Positions 9,395 through 17,941 of a DNA stretch of 64,000 nucleotides are shown here, one piece after another (positions within the stretch are counted from its first letter, which is position 1; each line of letters starts with the position of its first letter). Under the pieces are notes generated by a model, which worked only from the letters and a program-made list of their open reading frames with translations, was not told the DNA's origin and ran no database searches. The translations under genes were made by a program, and so were the position numbers. Source of the stretch: Pseudomonas sp. M30-35 (GTDB taxonomy: Bacteria > Pseudomonadota > Gammaproteobacteria > Pseudomonadales > Pseudomonadaceae); contig NZ_CP020892.1 in assembly GCF_002163625.1 (NCBI RefSeq), positions 1,550,001 to 1,614,000 of the forward strand, read 5' to 3'.

Positions 9395-9765
9395 GTGGTT
9401 AAGCCGGTTCATCGTATCCAGTGTCGAGCCCAGTCCACGCCGAGGCCACTGTTCTTTTAAGCTGTAATCCAGAGCTTTGGCCGTTGCGGATCCGTTGGGA
9501 ACCGAATCTCGCTGGGCCTTCATCTCTTAATGCAGTCCCTTGATTATTGATGTCGTCCTTTTCCTGTCGTATTCGCCAACGATCCTCACCCACCATGTCT
9601 CGCGCTTGGCGTTCAGCTTCGTACAAACTGCCGATCAAGTGCAGCGCTTGTTCTGCAAACTGGCTTTTGTTTGCGACGTGCAGATCGAAAAACTTGCGAT
9701 GGACGTGGGCCGTGCAACCAGCTTCAGTGATGCTTTTCTCGAAGCTGGCTTTCTAGTCTGCAAAG
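9395..9765 (-). pseudogene. IS66-family transposase (TnpC) relic
   Basis: Minus-strand translation in shifting frames gives the IS66 C-terminal region: GCTAHVHRKFFDLHVANKSQ, then EQALHLIGSLYEAERQARD, then MKAQRDSVPNGSATAKALDY SLKEQ (space added for length). These are consecutive parts of TnpC, but at least one frameshift and stops interrupt them and neither end of the element nor the DDE N-terminal part is present. It is therefore a decayed fragment marking past insertion next to estA. Confidence 0.8.
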
Positions 9766-9794
9766 CAAATGCATGGCTTGTCCATGCCTGACGT

Positions 9795-10664
9795 TCAGTC
9801 GGCGAAAGCCGATGCGATTGCCTCCACGACGACACGAACTCTGGCTGTGTGCGCCAAGTCTTGGTGCAACACCAGCCACGCCTCGTAGGGTTTGGCCCGC
9901 CGGTGCTCCGGCCATAACCGCATCAGCTCAGGATTGCGCCGGGCCTGGTACTCGGGTAATTCGCCTATGGCCAAGCCGGCACGCACGAAGGTCGTAAGCA
10001 TCAGACTCGAATCCAGTTCGGCAACCACGCGACCCTGTGCCCTGGATTCACCCGCCAGCGTGTCGTTCTGCCGGCCGGTCACACCCTCCTGGTAGAGCGC
10101 AATGTCGTGGTTCGCAAAGCCTTTTCCGGGCTGCGGTTGACCATACTTGGCCAGATAGCCTCGGGTTGCGTACAGCCCAACCTCCCAGCAGCCGAGTTGG
10201 CGAACGATCAAGTCCGGTTGCTCCGGACGCAGGGTGCGTACAGCAATGTCGGCCTCCCGCCGCGCCAGGTCGAGCAGCCGCGTCGTGGTGCTCAAGATCA
10301 CCCGTACCTCGGGATGGCTGGCGCGAAGGCGTTCAATGGCCGGAATCACGAAGTCCACCGCCAACGAATCGGTGGTGGTCACGCGCACTTCTCCAGCCAC
10401 GCGCGCGTCGGCACCTTCGCCGCGGCGCTGGAAGGAGACGGCCATGCGCTCCATGTCCTCGGCCATGCGTAGCACTTGCTTGCCGGTGTCGGTCAGCACC
10501 AAGCCACCCGTGGTACGCAGAAATAACCGGCTGCCAAGCGCCCGCTCCAGTCCGGTCAGGCGCCGGCCCACCGTTGTCTGGTCGATGGCCAGTCGCTGCG
10601 CGGCCCCGCGTAAGGTGCCGGCGCTTTGAATGGCTAGGAATATCCGCACGTCGTCCCAGTTCAT
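9795..10664 (-). CDS. LysR-family transcriptional regulator
   Basis: A 289-residue LTTR. Start at 10664 (MNWDDVRIFLAIQSAGTLRG) fits the canonical N-terminus; a longer frame to 10757 adds a non-homologous leader. The winged HTH spans residues 1-60 with AAQRLAIDQTTVGRRLTGLE, the MNWDD-type subgroup. The substrate-binding domain follows from about residue 90. It is divergent from the MFS efflux gene at 10811 and probably controls it. The effector cannot be read. It ends just beyond the IS66 relic. Confidence 0.88.
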   Translation of the reverse strand: MNWDDVRIFLAIQSAGTLRGAAQRLAIDQTTVGRRLTGLERALGSRLFLRTTGGLVLTDTGKQVLRMAEDMERMAVSFQRRGEGADARVAGEVRVTTTDSLAVDFVIPAIERLRASHPEVRVILSTTTRLLDLARREADIAVRTLRPEQPDLIVRQLGCWEVGLYATRGYLAKYGQPQPGKGFANHDIALYQEGVTGRQNDTLAGESRAQGRVVAELDSSLMLTTFVRAGLAIGELPEYQARRNPELMRLWPEHRRAKPYEAWLVLHQDLAHTARVRVVVEAIASAFAD

Positions 10665-10810
10665 CACTGCCTCATTGCCAATGCTGCAAATATGCAGCCA
10701 GAGGCTGCTATTTCGTGCATTTTCACATGAAAAGTACCTCCGTAACATGGCGTTCATCCCTTTTGGACCTTTGACGCGCAGTCAGCCCACCTTGGCTGTC
10801 GGGAGCTACC

Positions 10811-11983
10811 ATGCCTCGCTTACCGTTCATTCTAACCGTCGCCATGCTGAGTGCCTTCGGCCTGATTGCTTCGGACGTTTATTTGCCCGCCATGCCGAGC
10901 ATGACCACGGAGTTCGGCGTCGCTGATTGGCAAATGCCGCAGACCATCTCGTTCTACCTGCTGGCACTGGCAATTGCCCAGTTGGCCTACGGGCCACTAT
11001 CTGACCGCAATGGCCGCAAGCCCGTACTGCTGGCCGGCATCGCGCTGTACATCGTTGGCTCGGTGGGTTGTGCGACCTCAACCACTTACAACGGATTTCT
11101 TGCGTGGCGAATGCTGGAGGCAGTCGGTGCAGCTGCGGGCCTTGTTATTGGCCGCGCCCTGATCGCAGACACCTGCGACAAGCGCACCTCTGCCAAGGTC
11201 TATGCGGTGATCTATCCGCTGGTGTCGCTGTCGCCAGCCCTAGCACCGGCCATAGGTGGGCATTTGGCAGCGGCCTTCGGCTGGCGGTCAGACTTCCTGT
11301 TCGTCGCCGCGTTCGGTGTCGTGGCACTACTGATGGTGATGACGCTGCTACCGGAAACGCTACCCATTGCTGCCCGTACTCGGACCTCTCCCTTTGCTGG
11401 CTTCAGTCATGTTTTGCGCGACCGAACTTTTCGCCGCTATACATTGGTGGTCTGCACGATCTATTGCGCTTGGTTCGTCTACTTGACCCAATCGCCGTTT
11501 CTTTTCGCGCGCCAAGGTTTGAGTGAGGAACAAAGCGGCTGGCTGTACCTGCCGCTGACAGCTGGCATCATCGGTGCCAACCTGCTTGCCAAGCGGTTGC
11601 TTGATCGTTGGCCCTACGACCGTATTCTTTCTGCCGGCATCATGTGCTTCGTGCTTGGAGGCGTGGCATTCCTAGCCGTGGAGGCACTGGGGCTACATGG
11701 CGCGGCCGCTGTGGTGCTGCCGATGTGCTTGGTCAGTCTCGCTAATGGTTCGTCGCTGTCGCTGGCCGTTTCCGGGGCCATTGCCAGCGAGCACGGGCAT
11801 GCGGCCACTGCGTCGGGACTAGTAGGGTTCTGTCAGATCGGCAGCGCCGCGCTGGTGGCGATGGGTGTCAGTGCAGCCTTCGGTACTGGCCTTGGCGTGC
11901 TTAGCGGCGCCGTGCTGGTGCTCGGGCTGATCGCACTGTCCACCTGTCTGCCATGGGCTGGGCGCCGGACGGGTTTGGATTGA
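10811..11983 (+). CDS. Bcr/CflA-type MFS multidrug efflux transporter
   Basis: A 390-residue, 12-TM major facilitator of the DHA1 Bcr/CflA/CmlA group. Signs are SAFGLIASDVYLPAMPSM in TM1, the antiporter-type loop YGPLSDRNGRKPVLL between TM2 and TM3, and VIGRALIADTCD in TM4. It sits in the inner membrane and likely exports a drug or metabolite in exchange for protons. Gene order (divergent LysR partner) suggests substrate-induced expression. Start ATG 10811 follows GTCGGGAGC. Confidence 0.88.
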   Translation: MPRLPFILTVAMLSAFGLIASDVYLPAMPSMTTEFGVADWQMPQTISFYLLALAIAQLAYGPLSDRNGRKPVLLAGIALYIVGSVGCATSTTYNGFLAWRMLEAVGAAAGLVIGRALIADTCDKRTSAKVYAVIYPLVSLSPALAPAIGGHLAAAFGWRSDFLFVAAFGVVALLMVMTLLPETLPIAARTRTSPFAGFSHVLRDRTFRRYTLVVCTIYCAWFVYLTQSPFLFARQGLSEEQSGWLYLPLTAGIIGANLLAKRLLDRWPYDRILSAGIMCFVLGGVAFLAVEALGLHGAAAVVLPMCLVSLANGSSLSLAVSGAIASEHGHAATASGLVGFCQIGSAALVAMGVSAAFGTGLGVLSGAVLVLGLIALSTCLPWAGRRTGLD

Positions 11984-11988
11984 AGCTA

Positions 11989-12165
11989 TCAGGTACGCCC
12001 CTTGAAGCCCCGATCCCCGGCGATGAACGCCTCTAGCATATGCGGAATCAGCGTCACAGCATCGACCGTCTCGCCATAGGTCTGTGTATGCAGAGCGGCG
12101 TAGCGGTCGAGGTCGGTTTTCAGGCTCGCGGGACAGGCAAAGGTCAGTTTGAACTGCCGGGGCAT
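11989..12165 (-). CDS. DUF2274 protein, short or N-terminally truncated
   Basis: A 58-residue minus-strand frame (ATG at 12165, TGA at 11989). The product reads FKLTFACPASLKTDLDRYAA, later LHTQTYGETVDAVTLIPHML and EAFIAGDRGF, which matches DUF2274, a small protein encoded beside trb/tra conjugation genes in proteobacterial integrative elements. Family members usually carry a further LxLGPLP-type N-terminal strand that is missing here, and the bases upstream do not encode it. No conjugation genes adjoin it, so it is probably a relic of a lost mobile element. Confidence 0.6.
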   Translation of the reverse strand: MPRQFKLTFACPASLKTDLDRYAALHTQTYGETVDAVTLIPHMLEAFIAGDRGFKGRT

Positions 12166-12343
12166 TGGTCGACGGCAACAATACGCAGGCTATCCCATAT
12201 CCCCATCACTTGAGTCACTGCGGTATCCAATGTGGCATGTGGAAAACCATCGCACGCCAGTTATCGCATTGTCTGGAATTAGAGCAGATCACTGGCAGGC
12301 GTTGACTAGAATATCTGTCTCAGATATCAGCTGGAGAGCCAGG

Positions 12344-12826
12344 ATGATTAGCAAGAATACCGTTTGTATTTGGTATAACGGCGACGCGTTGGAGGCAGCG
12401 AGGTTCTATGCCGAGACGTTCGTGGATAGCGCCGTAGGCACTGTTTATCGTGCACCCGGGGATTATCCGGCAGGTAAGCAGGGCGATGTCCTGACTGTTG
12501 CATTCACGGTGATGGGCGTTGCGTGTCTCGGTCTTAATGGTGGCGCGGGAGTGACGCATAGCGAGGCGTTCTCGTTTCAGGTTGCCACCGACGACCAGGC
12601 TGAGACGGATCGCTTATGGAATGCAATTGTTGGAAATGGCGGTCAGGAAAACGTCTGTGGCTGGTGTAAGGATAAGTGGGGACTTTCATGGCAAATCACC
12701 CCACGTGTATTGTCCGAGGCGATAGCCAATCCTGATCCTGCTGCGGCGAAACGCGCGTTCGAAGCCATGATGCAGATGGGCAAAATAGACATTGCCAAGA
12801 TCGAAGCTGCGCTAGCGGGCAATTAG
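12344..12826 (+). CDS. VOC-superfamily PhnB-like protein (3-demethylubiquinone methyltransferase-like fold)
   Basis: A 160-residue vicinal oxygen chelate protein. The start at 12344 (MISKNTVCIWYNGDALEAAR) follows GGAGAGCCAGG and matches the family N-terminus; the open frame back to 12149 is leader. Features are FYAETF, the LTVAFTVMGVACLGLNGG strand pair, SFQVATDDQ and CGWCKDKWGLSWQITPR near the C-terminus. Such proteins are widespread; few have a proven reaction, so no enzymatic role is assigned. Confidence 0.85.
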   Translation: MISKNTVCIWYNGDALEAARFYAETFVDSAVGTVYRAPGDYPAGKQGDVLTVAFTVMGVACLGLNGGAGVTHSEAFSFQVATDDQAETDRLWNAIVGNGGQENVCGWCKDKWGLSWQITPRVLSEAIANPDPAAAKRAFEAMMQMGKIDIAKIEAALAGN

Positions 12827-12910
12827 CCGGCTGGCGGCTCAGAATTCCAATTGCCTGTAAGTTGCGCCCGGCACAGAGCAACTCCGGCCGGGCCAGTTGG
12901 CGGTGTGTGG

Positions 12911-13465
12911 TTATTGCTGACCGCGTTGCGGCAACATGCGCGTGAGGGTGTTGTCGCGCAGAAAATAGTGGTGAGCAATACCGGCCACGGCATGCAAACC
13001 AATCAGCCAATAGCCCGTCGTGCCAGCTAGCTCGTGCCAGTATTTCACTTCTTTGGCTAAGTCTGGATTTTTGCCTACCAAGGCCGGTAGTTCCATGCCG
13101 AAGAACGGGATTGGTTTGCCTGCTGCGCTCAGGATGATCCAGCCAGCAAAGGGTGCCCCTATCATCAAGGCATAAAGAGCTAAATGCATAAGCTGAGCAG
13201 GTATCGCTTGCCACTGCGGGATTGCCGGTACGATTTTAGGTGTCGGAGCGACCAAGCGTGCCAGCAAGCGAAGCCAGACCAGAGCAAAAACTGACAAACC
13301 AAGCATGAAGTGCCATTGCTTGAGCAGCTCCCTGGTGTCGCTACCTTTGGGGAAGTTACCTTTGAGCTCGATGCAGGCATAGACCCCGATAAACAGAAGG
13401 ACCATTAGCCAGTGCAGGCTTATAGACAGGCTTCCATAGCGGTGTTCATTGTTTTTCCAAGTCAT
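12911..13465 (-). CDS. Cytochrome b561 (CybB family)
   Basis: A 184-residue, four-helix diheme membrane cytochrome. The N-terminus (YGSLSISLHWLMVLLFIGVY) has the first heme-binding His in helix 1; LLKQWHFMLGLSVFALVWLRL gives the second helix and HELAGTTGYWLIGLHAVAGIAHHYFLRDN the paired His in helices 3-4. It is expected to pass electrons between quinol and periplasmic acceptors, for example in superoxide scavenging. It is a single gene on the minus strand. Confidence 0.92.
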   Translation of the reverse strand: MTWKNNEHRYGSLSISLHWLMVLLFIGVYACIELKGNFPKGSDTRELLKQWHFMLGLSVFALVWLRLLARLVAPTPKIVPAIPQWQAIPAQLMHLALYALMIGAPFAGWIILSAAGKPIPFFGMELPALVGKNPDLAKEVKYWHELAGTTGYWLIGLHAVAGIAHHYFLRDNTLTRMLPQRGQQ

Positions 13466-13902
13466 TGTCTAGGCTCGTAACGGTTAGATAGGGTGCTAAT
13501 AGTAAAAGTTGAATCTTAAGTATTACTGAACATCTTTGAAACCGCTGGCGATGCGCAAGTATTTAAGCACGAGGCTTGATTTAGATCATTTAACCTCTCG
13601 ATAGAGTTGCCCATAGCCTGTGCCCCGGCGTCAGATCCTCCCTCAAACTAGGCTACTGGCTGTCTGTTATTCATTTGCTGGCTGCTACATGTCTGATAGC
13701 GTCACTCCTAGTACTGATTTTCGGCAAGGGTGCTGACTGCTCTCGGGTTAGTCGGTATAACTGATCGATAGACACTATAGTTATCAAGTAGTCTGCGTTA
13801 ATCCGCTGTTCGGCAAGCGACAGAATGCACTGAGTCACTCAGCAAGAGGCTCTTGTGTATGCAGCGGTTGGCCCAAGGTATTACTGAATAAAGGAGTCAG
13901 GC
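13466..13902 (+). promoter_or_regulatory. 437-bp intergenic region between cybB and moaA
   Basis: No reading frame is supported here. It is AT-richer than flanking genes and carries divergent promoters for cybB and moaA. The only recognisable site is the Anr/FNR-like box listed separately; no riboswitch-like structure was recognised. Confidence 0.5.
13576..13589. promoter_or_regulatory. Candidate Anr/FNR box
   Basis: TTGATTTAGATCAT matches TTGAT-N4-ATCAA at 9 of 10 conserved positions. It lies 111 bp upstream of the cybB start and 314 bp upstream of moaA. Oxygen-dependent control would suit either a cytochrome or molybdopterin synthesis. One motif match by eye is weak evidence. Confidence 0.35.
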
Positions 13903-14895
13903 ATGCACAGTAATTTGCAGGACGGATTCGGTCGTCGTATTGACTACCTGCGTATGTCAGTGACCGATCGCTGTGATTTTCGCTGTGTGTACTGTATGGC
14001 CGAGGAAATGACTTTCCTGCCGCGCCAGCAAATCCTCTCGCTCGAAGAGCTTTATCGGCTGGCGGCTTTGTTTGTCGGCCAGGGGGTGAAGAAAATCCGT
14101 CTCACGGGTGGTGAGCCGTTGGTGCGCAAAGGCATTGTCGACCTGTGCGCGCAAATTTCGGCGCTACCGGGTTTGCGTGAGTTGGTGATGACCACCAATG
14201 GCTCGCAGTTGGTTAAATTGGCCAAGCCGCTTGCTGAGGCAGGGGTCAAACGTCTGAATATCAGTCTGGATAGTTTGCAGGCCGATAAATTTCGCGCCAT
14301 TACCCGCACGGGCGAGTTGAAGCAGGTACTGGATGGGATTGAGGCGGCACGTGATGCGGGCTTTGAGAGCATCAAGCTCAACACCGTGGCAATGGCCGGG
14401 CGCAATGCCGATGAGGTATTGGATCTGGTCGAGTTCGCCATGGCGCGAGAGTTGGACATTACCTTTATCGAAGAAATGCCATTGGGGGATGTGGGGCGCT
14501 CACGTGGCGAGAGTTTTTTCTCCAGCGATCAAGTGCGTGAACTGATTGCCCAGCGTTACGCAATTATCGACAGCGCCGAGCAAAGCGGTGGCCCGGCCCG
14601 GTATATACGGTTGGAAGGGCATGGCAAAAGCCGCGTTGGTTTTATCTCGCCGCACTCACATAACTTCTGCGCCACCTGTAACCGCGTGCGCTTGACGGTG
14701 GAAGGGCGCTTGTTGCTTTGTCTGGGTCATGAAAACTCGGTGGATTTACGCGCGCTGTTACGTCGTTATCCTGAAACCGACCAGCCATTATTGGATGCCG
14801 TTGGCGCAGGCCTGCAGCGCAAACCTGAGCGCCACGAGTTCAGCCACGATGATCAGATTCAAGTGGTGCGCTTTATGAACGCGACTGGCGGCTAA
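13903..14895 (+). CDS. moaA: GTP 3',8-cyclase MoaA
   Basis: A 330-residue radical SAM enzyme of molybdenum cofactor biosynthesis, converting GTP to 3',8-cyclo-GTP. The SAM cluster motif is C24-x3-C28-x2-C31 (CDFRCVYC); the C-terminal second cluster is C256-x2-C259-x13-C273, and the protein ends in the Gly-Gly tail needed for activity. [11 protein letters not shown] is the SAM-binding GGE motif. RBS AAGGAG precedes ATG 13903. It stands alone, not with other moa genes, followed by a strong terminator. Confidence 0.97.
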   Translation: MHSNLQDGFGRRIDYLRMSVTDRCDFRCVYCMAEEMTFLPRQQILSLEELYRLAALFVGQGVKKIRLTGGEPLVRKGIVDLCAQISALPGLRELVMTTNGSQLVKLAKPLAEAGVKRLNISLDSLQADKFRAITRTGELKQVLDGIEAARDAGFESIKLNTVAMAGRNADEVLDLVEFAMARELDITFIEEMPLGDVGRSRGESFFSSDQVRELIAQRYAIIDSAEQSGGPARYIRLEGHGKSRVGFISPHSHNFCATCNRVRLTVEGRLLLCLGHENSVDLRALLRRYPETDQPLLDAVGAGLQRKPERHEFSHDDQIQVVRFMNATGG

Positions 14896-14910
14896 AGTCA
14901 GAGACTTTTA

Positions 14911-14946
14911 CCAGAAAGGCCGCAATCGCGGCCTTTCTGGTTTTCT
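14911..14946 (+). terminator. Intrinsic terminator of moaA
   Basis: A perfect 13-bp inverted repeat (CCAGAAAGGCCGC / GCGGCCTTTCTGG, 4-nt loop) is followed by TTTTC, 16 bp after the moaA stop. Confidence 0.85.
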
Positions 14947-15051
14947 GGGTCTGGGTTGCTGCCAAGCCGGGGAAGGGTGCAGGCACTCAGGAGTATATAA
15001 ATATCCTGGGGGGTGTCTCGCTCGCCGGTGGATTCACCAAAATGCAGACAC

Positions 15052-15083
15052 AAAAAAGGCCACTCAATTGAGTGACCTTTAAA
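15052..15083 (-). terminator. Terminator of first initiator tRNA gene
   Basis: Read on the minus strand, AAAGGTCACTCAATTGAGTG then GCCTTTTTT forms a self-complementary stem around CAATTG with a T-run. It lies 5 bp beyond the tRNA CCA end. The same sequence recurs at 15576-15608. Confidence 0.8.
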
Positions 15084-15087
15084 TGTT

Positions 15088-15164
<77 letters not shown>

Positions 15165-15373
15165 GCCGCCATTCTATCTGTCTGAGGCTCAGTGTCAAAC
15201 CTAATCTGAAATAAAACTGTTTTCTGTTCAGTCGCTTAGGTAAATCAGTGGCAATTGCGAGGGTGCCTGAGAATAGCGGATGTCCAGCTTGGTATTTCAA
15301 TGGCTAGGCAAATGCAGGAATAGAGCGAGAGCACGACTGGCTCGGGTAGGGGTATAAAACAAGGCGGACAGCA

Positions 15374-15409
15374 AAAGGCCCCGACAGTTTTCACTGTCGA
15401 GGCCTCATG
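15374..15409 (-). terminator. Terminator of second initiator tRNA gene
   Basis: Minus strand: GAGGCCTCGACAGTGAAAAC followed by TGTCGGGGCCTTTT forms a GGCCTCGACAG / CTGTCGGGGCC stem with a T-rich tail, about 9 bp after the second tRNA. Its sequence differs from the other two terminators. Confidence 0.75.
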
Positions 15410-15417
15410 CATGAATC

Positions 15418-15494
<77 letters not shown>

Positions 15495-15575
15495 CCGGCT
15501 ATTCTATATAGATGAGTGATGCTGTCAATCTATTTCTGCTTTTTAATCAATTACTTAAATTGAAAATGGCACAGA

Positions 15576-15610
15576 AACAAAAAAGGCCACTCAATTGAGT
15601 GACCTTTAAA
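15576..15610 (-). terminator. Terminator of third initiator tRNA gene
   Basis: The same stem-loop as at 15052-15083 (CACTCAATTGAGTG core with GGTC/GGCC flanks and a T-run on the minus strand), followed by the same AAATGTT spacer to the tRNA. This shows that terminator plus tRNA were duplicated as a unit. Confidence 0.8.
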
Positions 15611-15614
15611 TGTT

Positions 15615-15691
<77 letters not shown>

Positions 15692-15938
15692 GTCGCCATT
15701 CTATCGCCTGATACGCTGCGGTCAACCACCAACTTCAGAAAAAACTGTTGTTTCTTCAATCGCTTAGCGATTTTGGTGGCCTGGCTCGGGCCTCAGCCCT
15801 TGTATGCAGCCGCTTTGCGGGATTTGATGTCAGTTCATCGGACTGTAATAAAAATAGATATTTATCGGCTTATTACAATGGCCTAGCTGTTGAGGCGGGT
15901 GTTGCGATAGAGTCCGTGACGATTTTAGCGAGGTAGTC

Positions 15939-16148
15939 ATGGCACATAAATGTAAAGCCTGTGGTGTTGCGGTCCAGGCAGCCGACAAAAAATGTTCAGC
16001 ATGCGGTGCTGAGTTGGCAGCTAAACCCAAGCTACTGCCAATCGCCGCTTTTATGCTGATTGTTATTTTGGTGATCCAGGCCTATATGGATAAGCCAGAG
16101 GAAAAAGACTCCGCTCCGGCTGAGCCTGCGAAAGCAGCTGCCCAATAG
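15939..16148 (+). CDS. Small zinc-ribbon membrane protein
   Basis: A 69-residue protein: zinc ribbon formed by C6-x2-C9 (CKACG) and C19-x2-C22 (CSACG), a single TM helix (about 34-48, LLPIAAFMLIVILVIQAY) and an acidic, Ala/Pro/Lys-rich tail (EEKDSAPAEPAKAAAQ). Function is unknown. Related short zinc-ribbon proteins are common in pseudomonads. The start lies after GCGAGGTAGTC. Confidence 0.8.
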   Translation: MAHKCKACGVAVQAADKKCSACGAELAAKPKLLPIAAFMLIVILVIQAYMDKPEEKDSAPAEPAKAAAQ

Positions 16149-16163
16149 CCGCTGCAGCGGCTT

Positions 16164-16901
16164 TTATGAGATTTCGATCTGATAACGAAAGGTGTCGGCC
16201 GCGCCCCTGGAGATACGGTACTCAAGCGGGGTGTTGTCGTAGCTCAGGGCAATTCGCTCAATAACTACAATCGGCATTCCTGCGTCGACGCCGAGCGCTG
16301 CACTGGTTAGCGCGTCGCCCGGCTCAACGGTCAATGTCTCTTTGGCCGAAGCCACCAACTGCCCGCACTGCTCCTCATAGAAAGGGTAGAGCAGGTTGCC
16401 AAAATTGTGTGGGTCTACTTCAAGTAGCTTGGCGAAGCGTGAGGCTGGCAGCCAGATATCCTCACTGAAAACAGCGCGTCCATCTGCCATCCTGATGCGT
16501 TGCATGCGGATGACTGCATCTGCTGTGTCGAGCTTTAACGCCTCAACCACTGCTTCAGGAGCTTGTTCAAGGCAGAGCGAAACAATTCGACTCTGCGGAA
16601 CCTGATGCTCCCCCGAACTGTTTACCTGACGGAAGAAACGAAAGAACGACGAGTTGAAGTCAGGCCGGCGCACGAAAGTCCCACGCCCTTGGCTGCGCTG
16701 CAACAATCCATCAATTACCAGTGTGTCGACGGCTTTTCTGACCGTCCCAATCGCCACGCTATAGACCTTGGTGAGTTCAGCCTCTGTCGGGATTGGCTCG
16801 CCAGGACGCCACTCGCCTGACGATATTTTTGCCAGCATTTCGTCGCGGAGCCTTTGATAAAGCGGTAAACGCTGATCTGAGCCAAGGGTTAAGGCATTCA
16901 T
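16164..16901 (-). CDS. GntR/HutC-family transcriptional regulator (UTRA domain)
   Basis: About 245 residues from MNALTLGSDQRLPLYQRL (ATG 16901; ATG 16913 is an alternative four codons upstream). The N-terminal winged helix has IPTEAELTKVYSVAIGTVRKAVDTL and GRGTFV; the C-terminal UTRA ligand-binding domain (about 95-240) carries RIRMADGRAVFSEDIWLP and the final VIERIALSYDNTPLEYRISRG signature. It is divergent from the amidohydrolase/carrier genes and is their likely repressor with a small-molecule inducer, probably the pathway substrate. Confidence 0.92.
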   Translation of the reverse strand: MNALTLGSDQRLPLYQRLRDEMLAKISSGEWRPGEPIPTEAELTKVYSVAIGTVRKAVDTLVIDGLLQRSQGRGTFVRRPDFNSSFFRFFRQVNSSGEHQVPQSRIVSLCLEQAPEAVVEALKLDTADAVIRMQRIRMADGRAVFSEDIWLPASRFAKLLEVDPHNFGNLLYPFYEEQCGQLVASAKETLTVEPGDALTSAALGVDAGMPIVVIERIALSYDNTPLEYRISRGAADTFRYQIEIS

Positions 16902-16980
16902 ACATACATCCATACGATTTTTCTGAATCTACTTTAGCACTGACCAACGGCTGTGAGCTTTATTGACAGTTAATGGGCTT

Positions 16981-17018
16981 GAATATATGGTCATTCAGTC
17001 ATCTATATGAATATATGA
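16981..17018. promoter_or_regulatory. Candidate operator for the GntR regulator
   Basis: An AT-rich stretch holds the direct repeat GAATATATGG / GAATATATGA (16981 and 17009) and an imperfect palindrome TCATCTATATGAATATATGA (16999-17018). It lies in the middle of the 175-bp divergent intergenic region, where a HutC-type operator would be expected. Assignment is inference. Confidence 0.45.
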
Positions 17019-17076
17019 TTAAATAAAAATATGCCTACGACGGCACCTTAAGAATGATCGGCCAAGGTAATGCCCT

Positions 17077-17910
17077 ATGACTCCTTCGCAACTGCCACGC
17101 ATCACCGGTATCGACACGCACGCGCATATTTTCAATCGCGAGCTACCGTTGGCTAGTGGCCGGCGCTATAACCCCGATTACGACGCACTGGTTGAGCAAT
17201 ATTTGAGTTTGCTCGACAGTTGTTGCTTGTCACACGGGGTGCTGGTGCAACCAAGCTTTCTCGGCACCGATAACAGTTTCATGCTCGCCGCACTGAATAA
17301 ATACCCAGAACGCCTGCGTGGGGTTGCCGTAGTTTTGCCGAGCATTGGTGCTGATGAATTGGATCACTTGGCAGCATCTGGCGTAACCGGGGTCCGTTTA
17401 AATTTGGTGGGACAGGCGCTGGAAGATTACTCGGCTGATCTCTGGCAGGTTTTTTTTCAGCGAGTTGCCGTGCGCCAATGGTCGGTTGAGATACAGCGCA
17501 GCATTGATGACTTGGCGCAGATTCTGCCGGCGATTCTGAGCACTGGGGTCAATGTGGTCATTGACCACTTTGGTTTACCCCCTGGCGGAATTAATCCAGG
17601 GCATGCGAGCCATAAAGCCTTTCTCGAGTTGCTCGCGAATCAGCGGCTTTGGCTCAAGTTATCGGCGCCTTATCGCAGCCAGTTAACCGCGAAGCAAGCC
17701 GCGAGCACGTTTGAAGTGCTGCGCAGTGCGAGTGGCGGCGTCGACCGCATGCTTTGGGGAAGCGACTGGCCACATACCCAATTCGAGAACTCGACGAACT
17801 ACACCGAGCAGTTTCAGGGCGTTCAGGCACTACTGCCGGATCCTCAGGATTGGCAAAAAGTCCTGCTCGAAAACCCCGCACGACTTTTCAAATTTGCGAA
17901 CAATATTTAA
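17077..17910 (+). CDS. Amidohydrolase-2 family hydrolase (PDC hydrolase/lactonase-like)
   Basis: A 277-residue TIM-barrel amidohydrolase: H15-A-H17 after strand 1 (GIDTHAHIFN), VIDHFG with H164 at strand 6, and LWGSDWPHT with D230 at strand 8. This set, with no carboxylated Lys region evident, matches the COG3618 group that includes 2-pyrone-4,6-dicarboxylate hydrolase (LigI) and sugar lactonases. It probably opens a lactone of a dicarboxylic acid; the substrate is inferred from the MatC-type carrier next door. The two genes are 31 bp apart. Confidence 0.85.
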   Translation: MTPSQLPRITGIDTHAHIFNRELPLASGRRYNPDYDALVEQYLSLLDSCCLSHGVLVQPSFLGTDNSFMLAALNKYPERLRGVAVVLPSIGADELDHLAASGVTGVRLNLVGQALEDYSADLWQVFFQRVAVRQWSVEIQRSIDDLAQILPAILSTGVNVVIDHFGLPPGGINPGHASHKAFLELLANQRLWLKLSAPYRSQLTAKQAASTFEVLRSASGGVDRMLWGSDWPHTQFENSTNYTEQFQGVQALLPDPQDWQKVLLENPARLFKFANNI

Positions 17911-17941
17911 CGCATTACAAAAATAATAGGCGGGTTAGAAA

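Noticed and set aside
12149..12343. N-terminal extension of the VOC protein
   Set aside because: Non-homologous leader; ATG 12344 has a good RBS and matches the family start.
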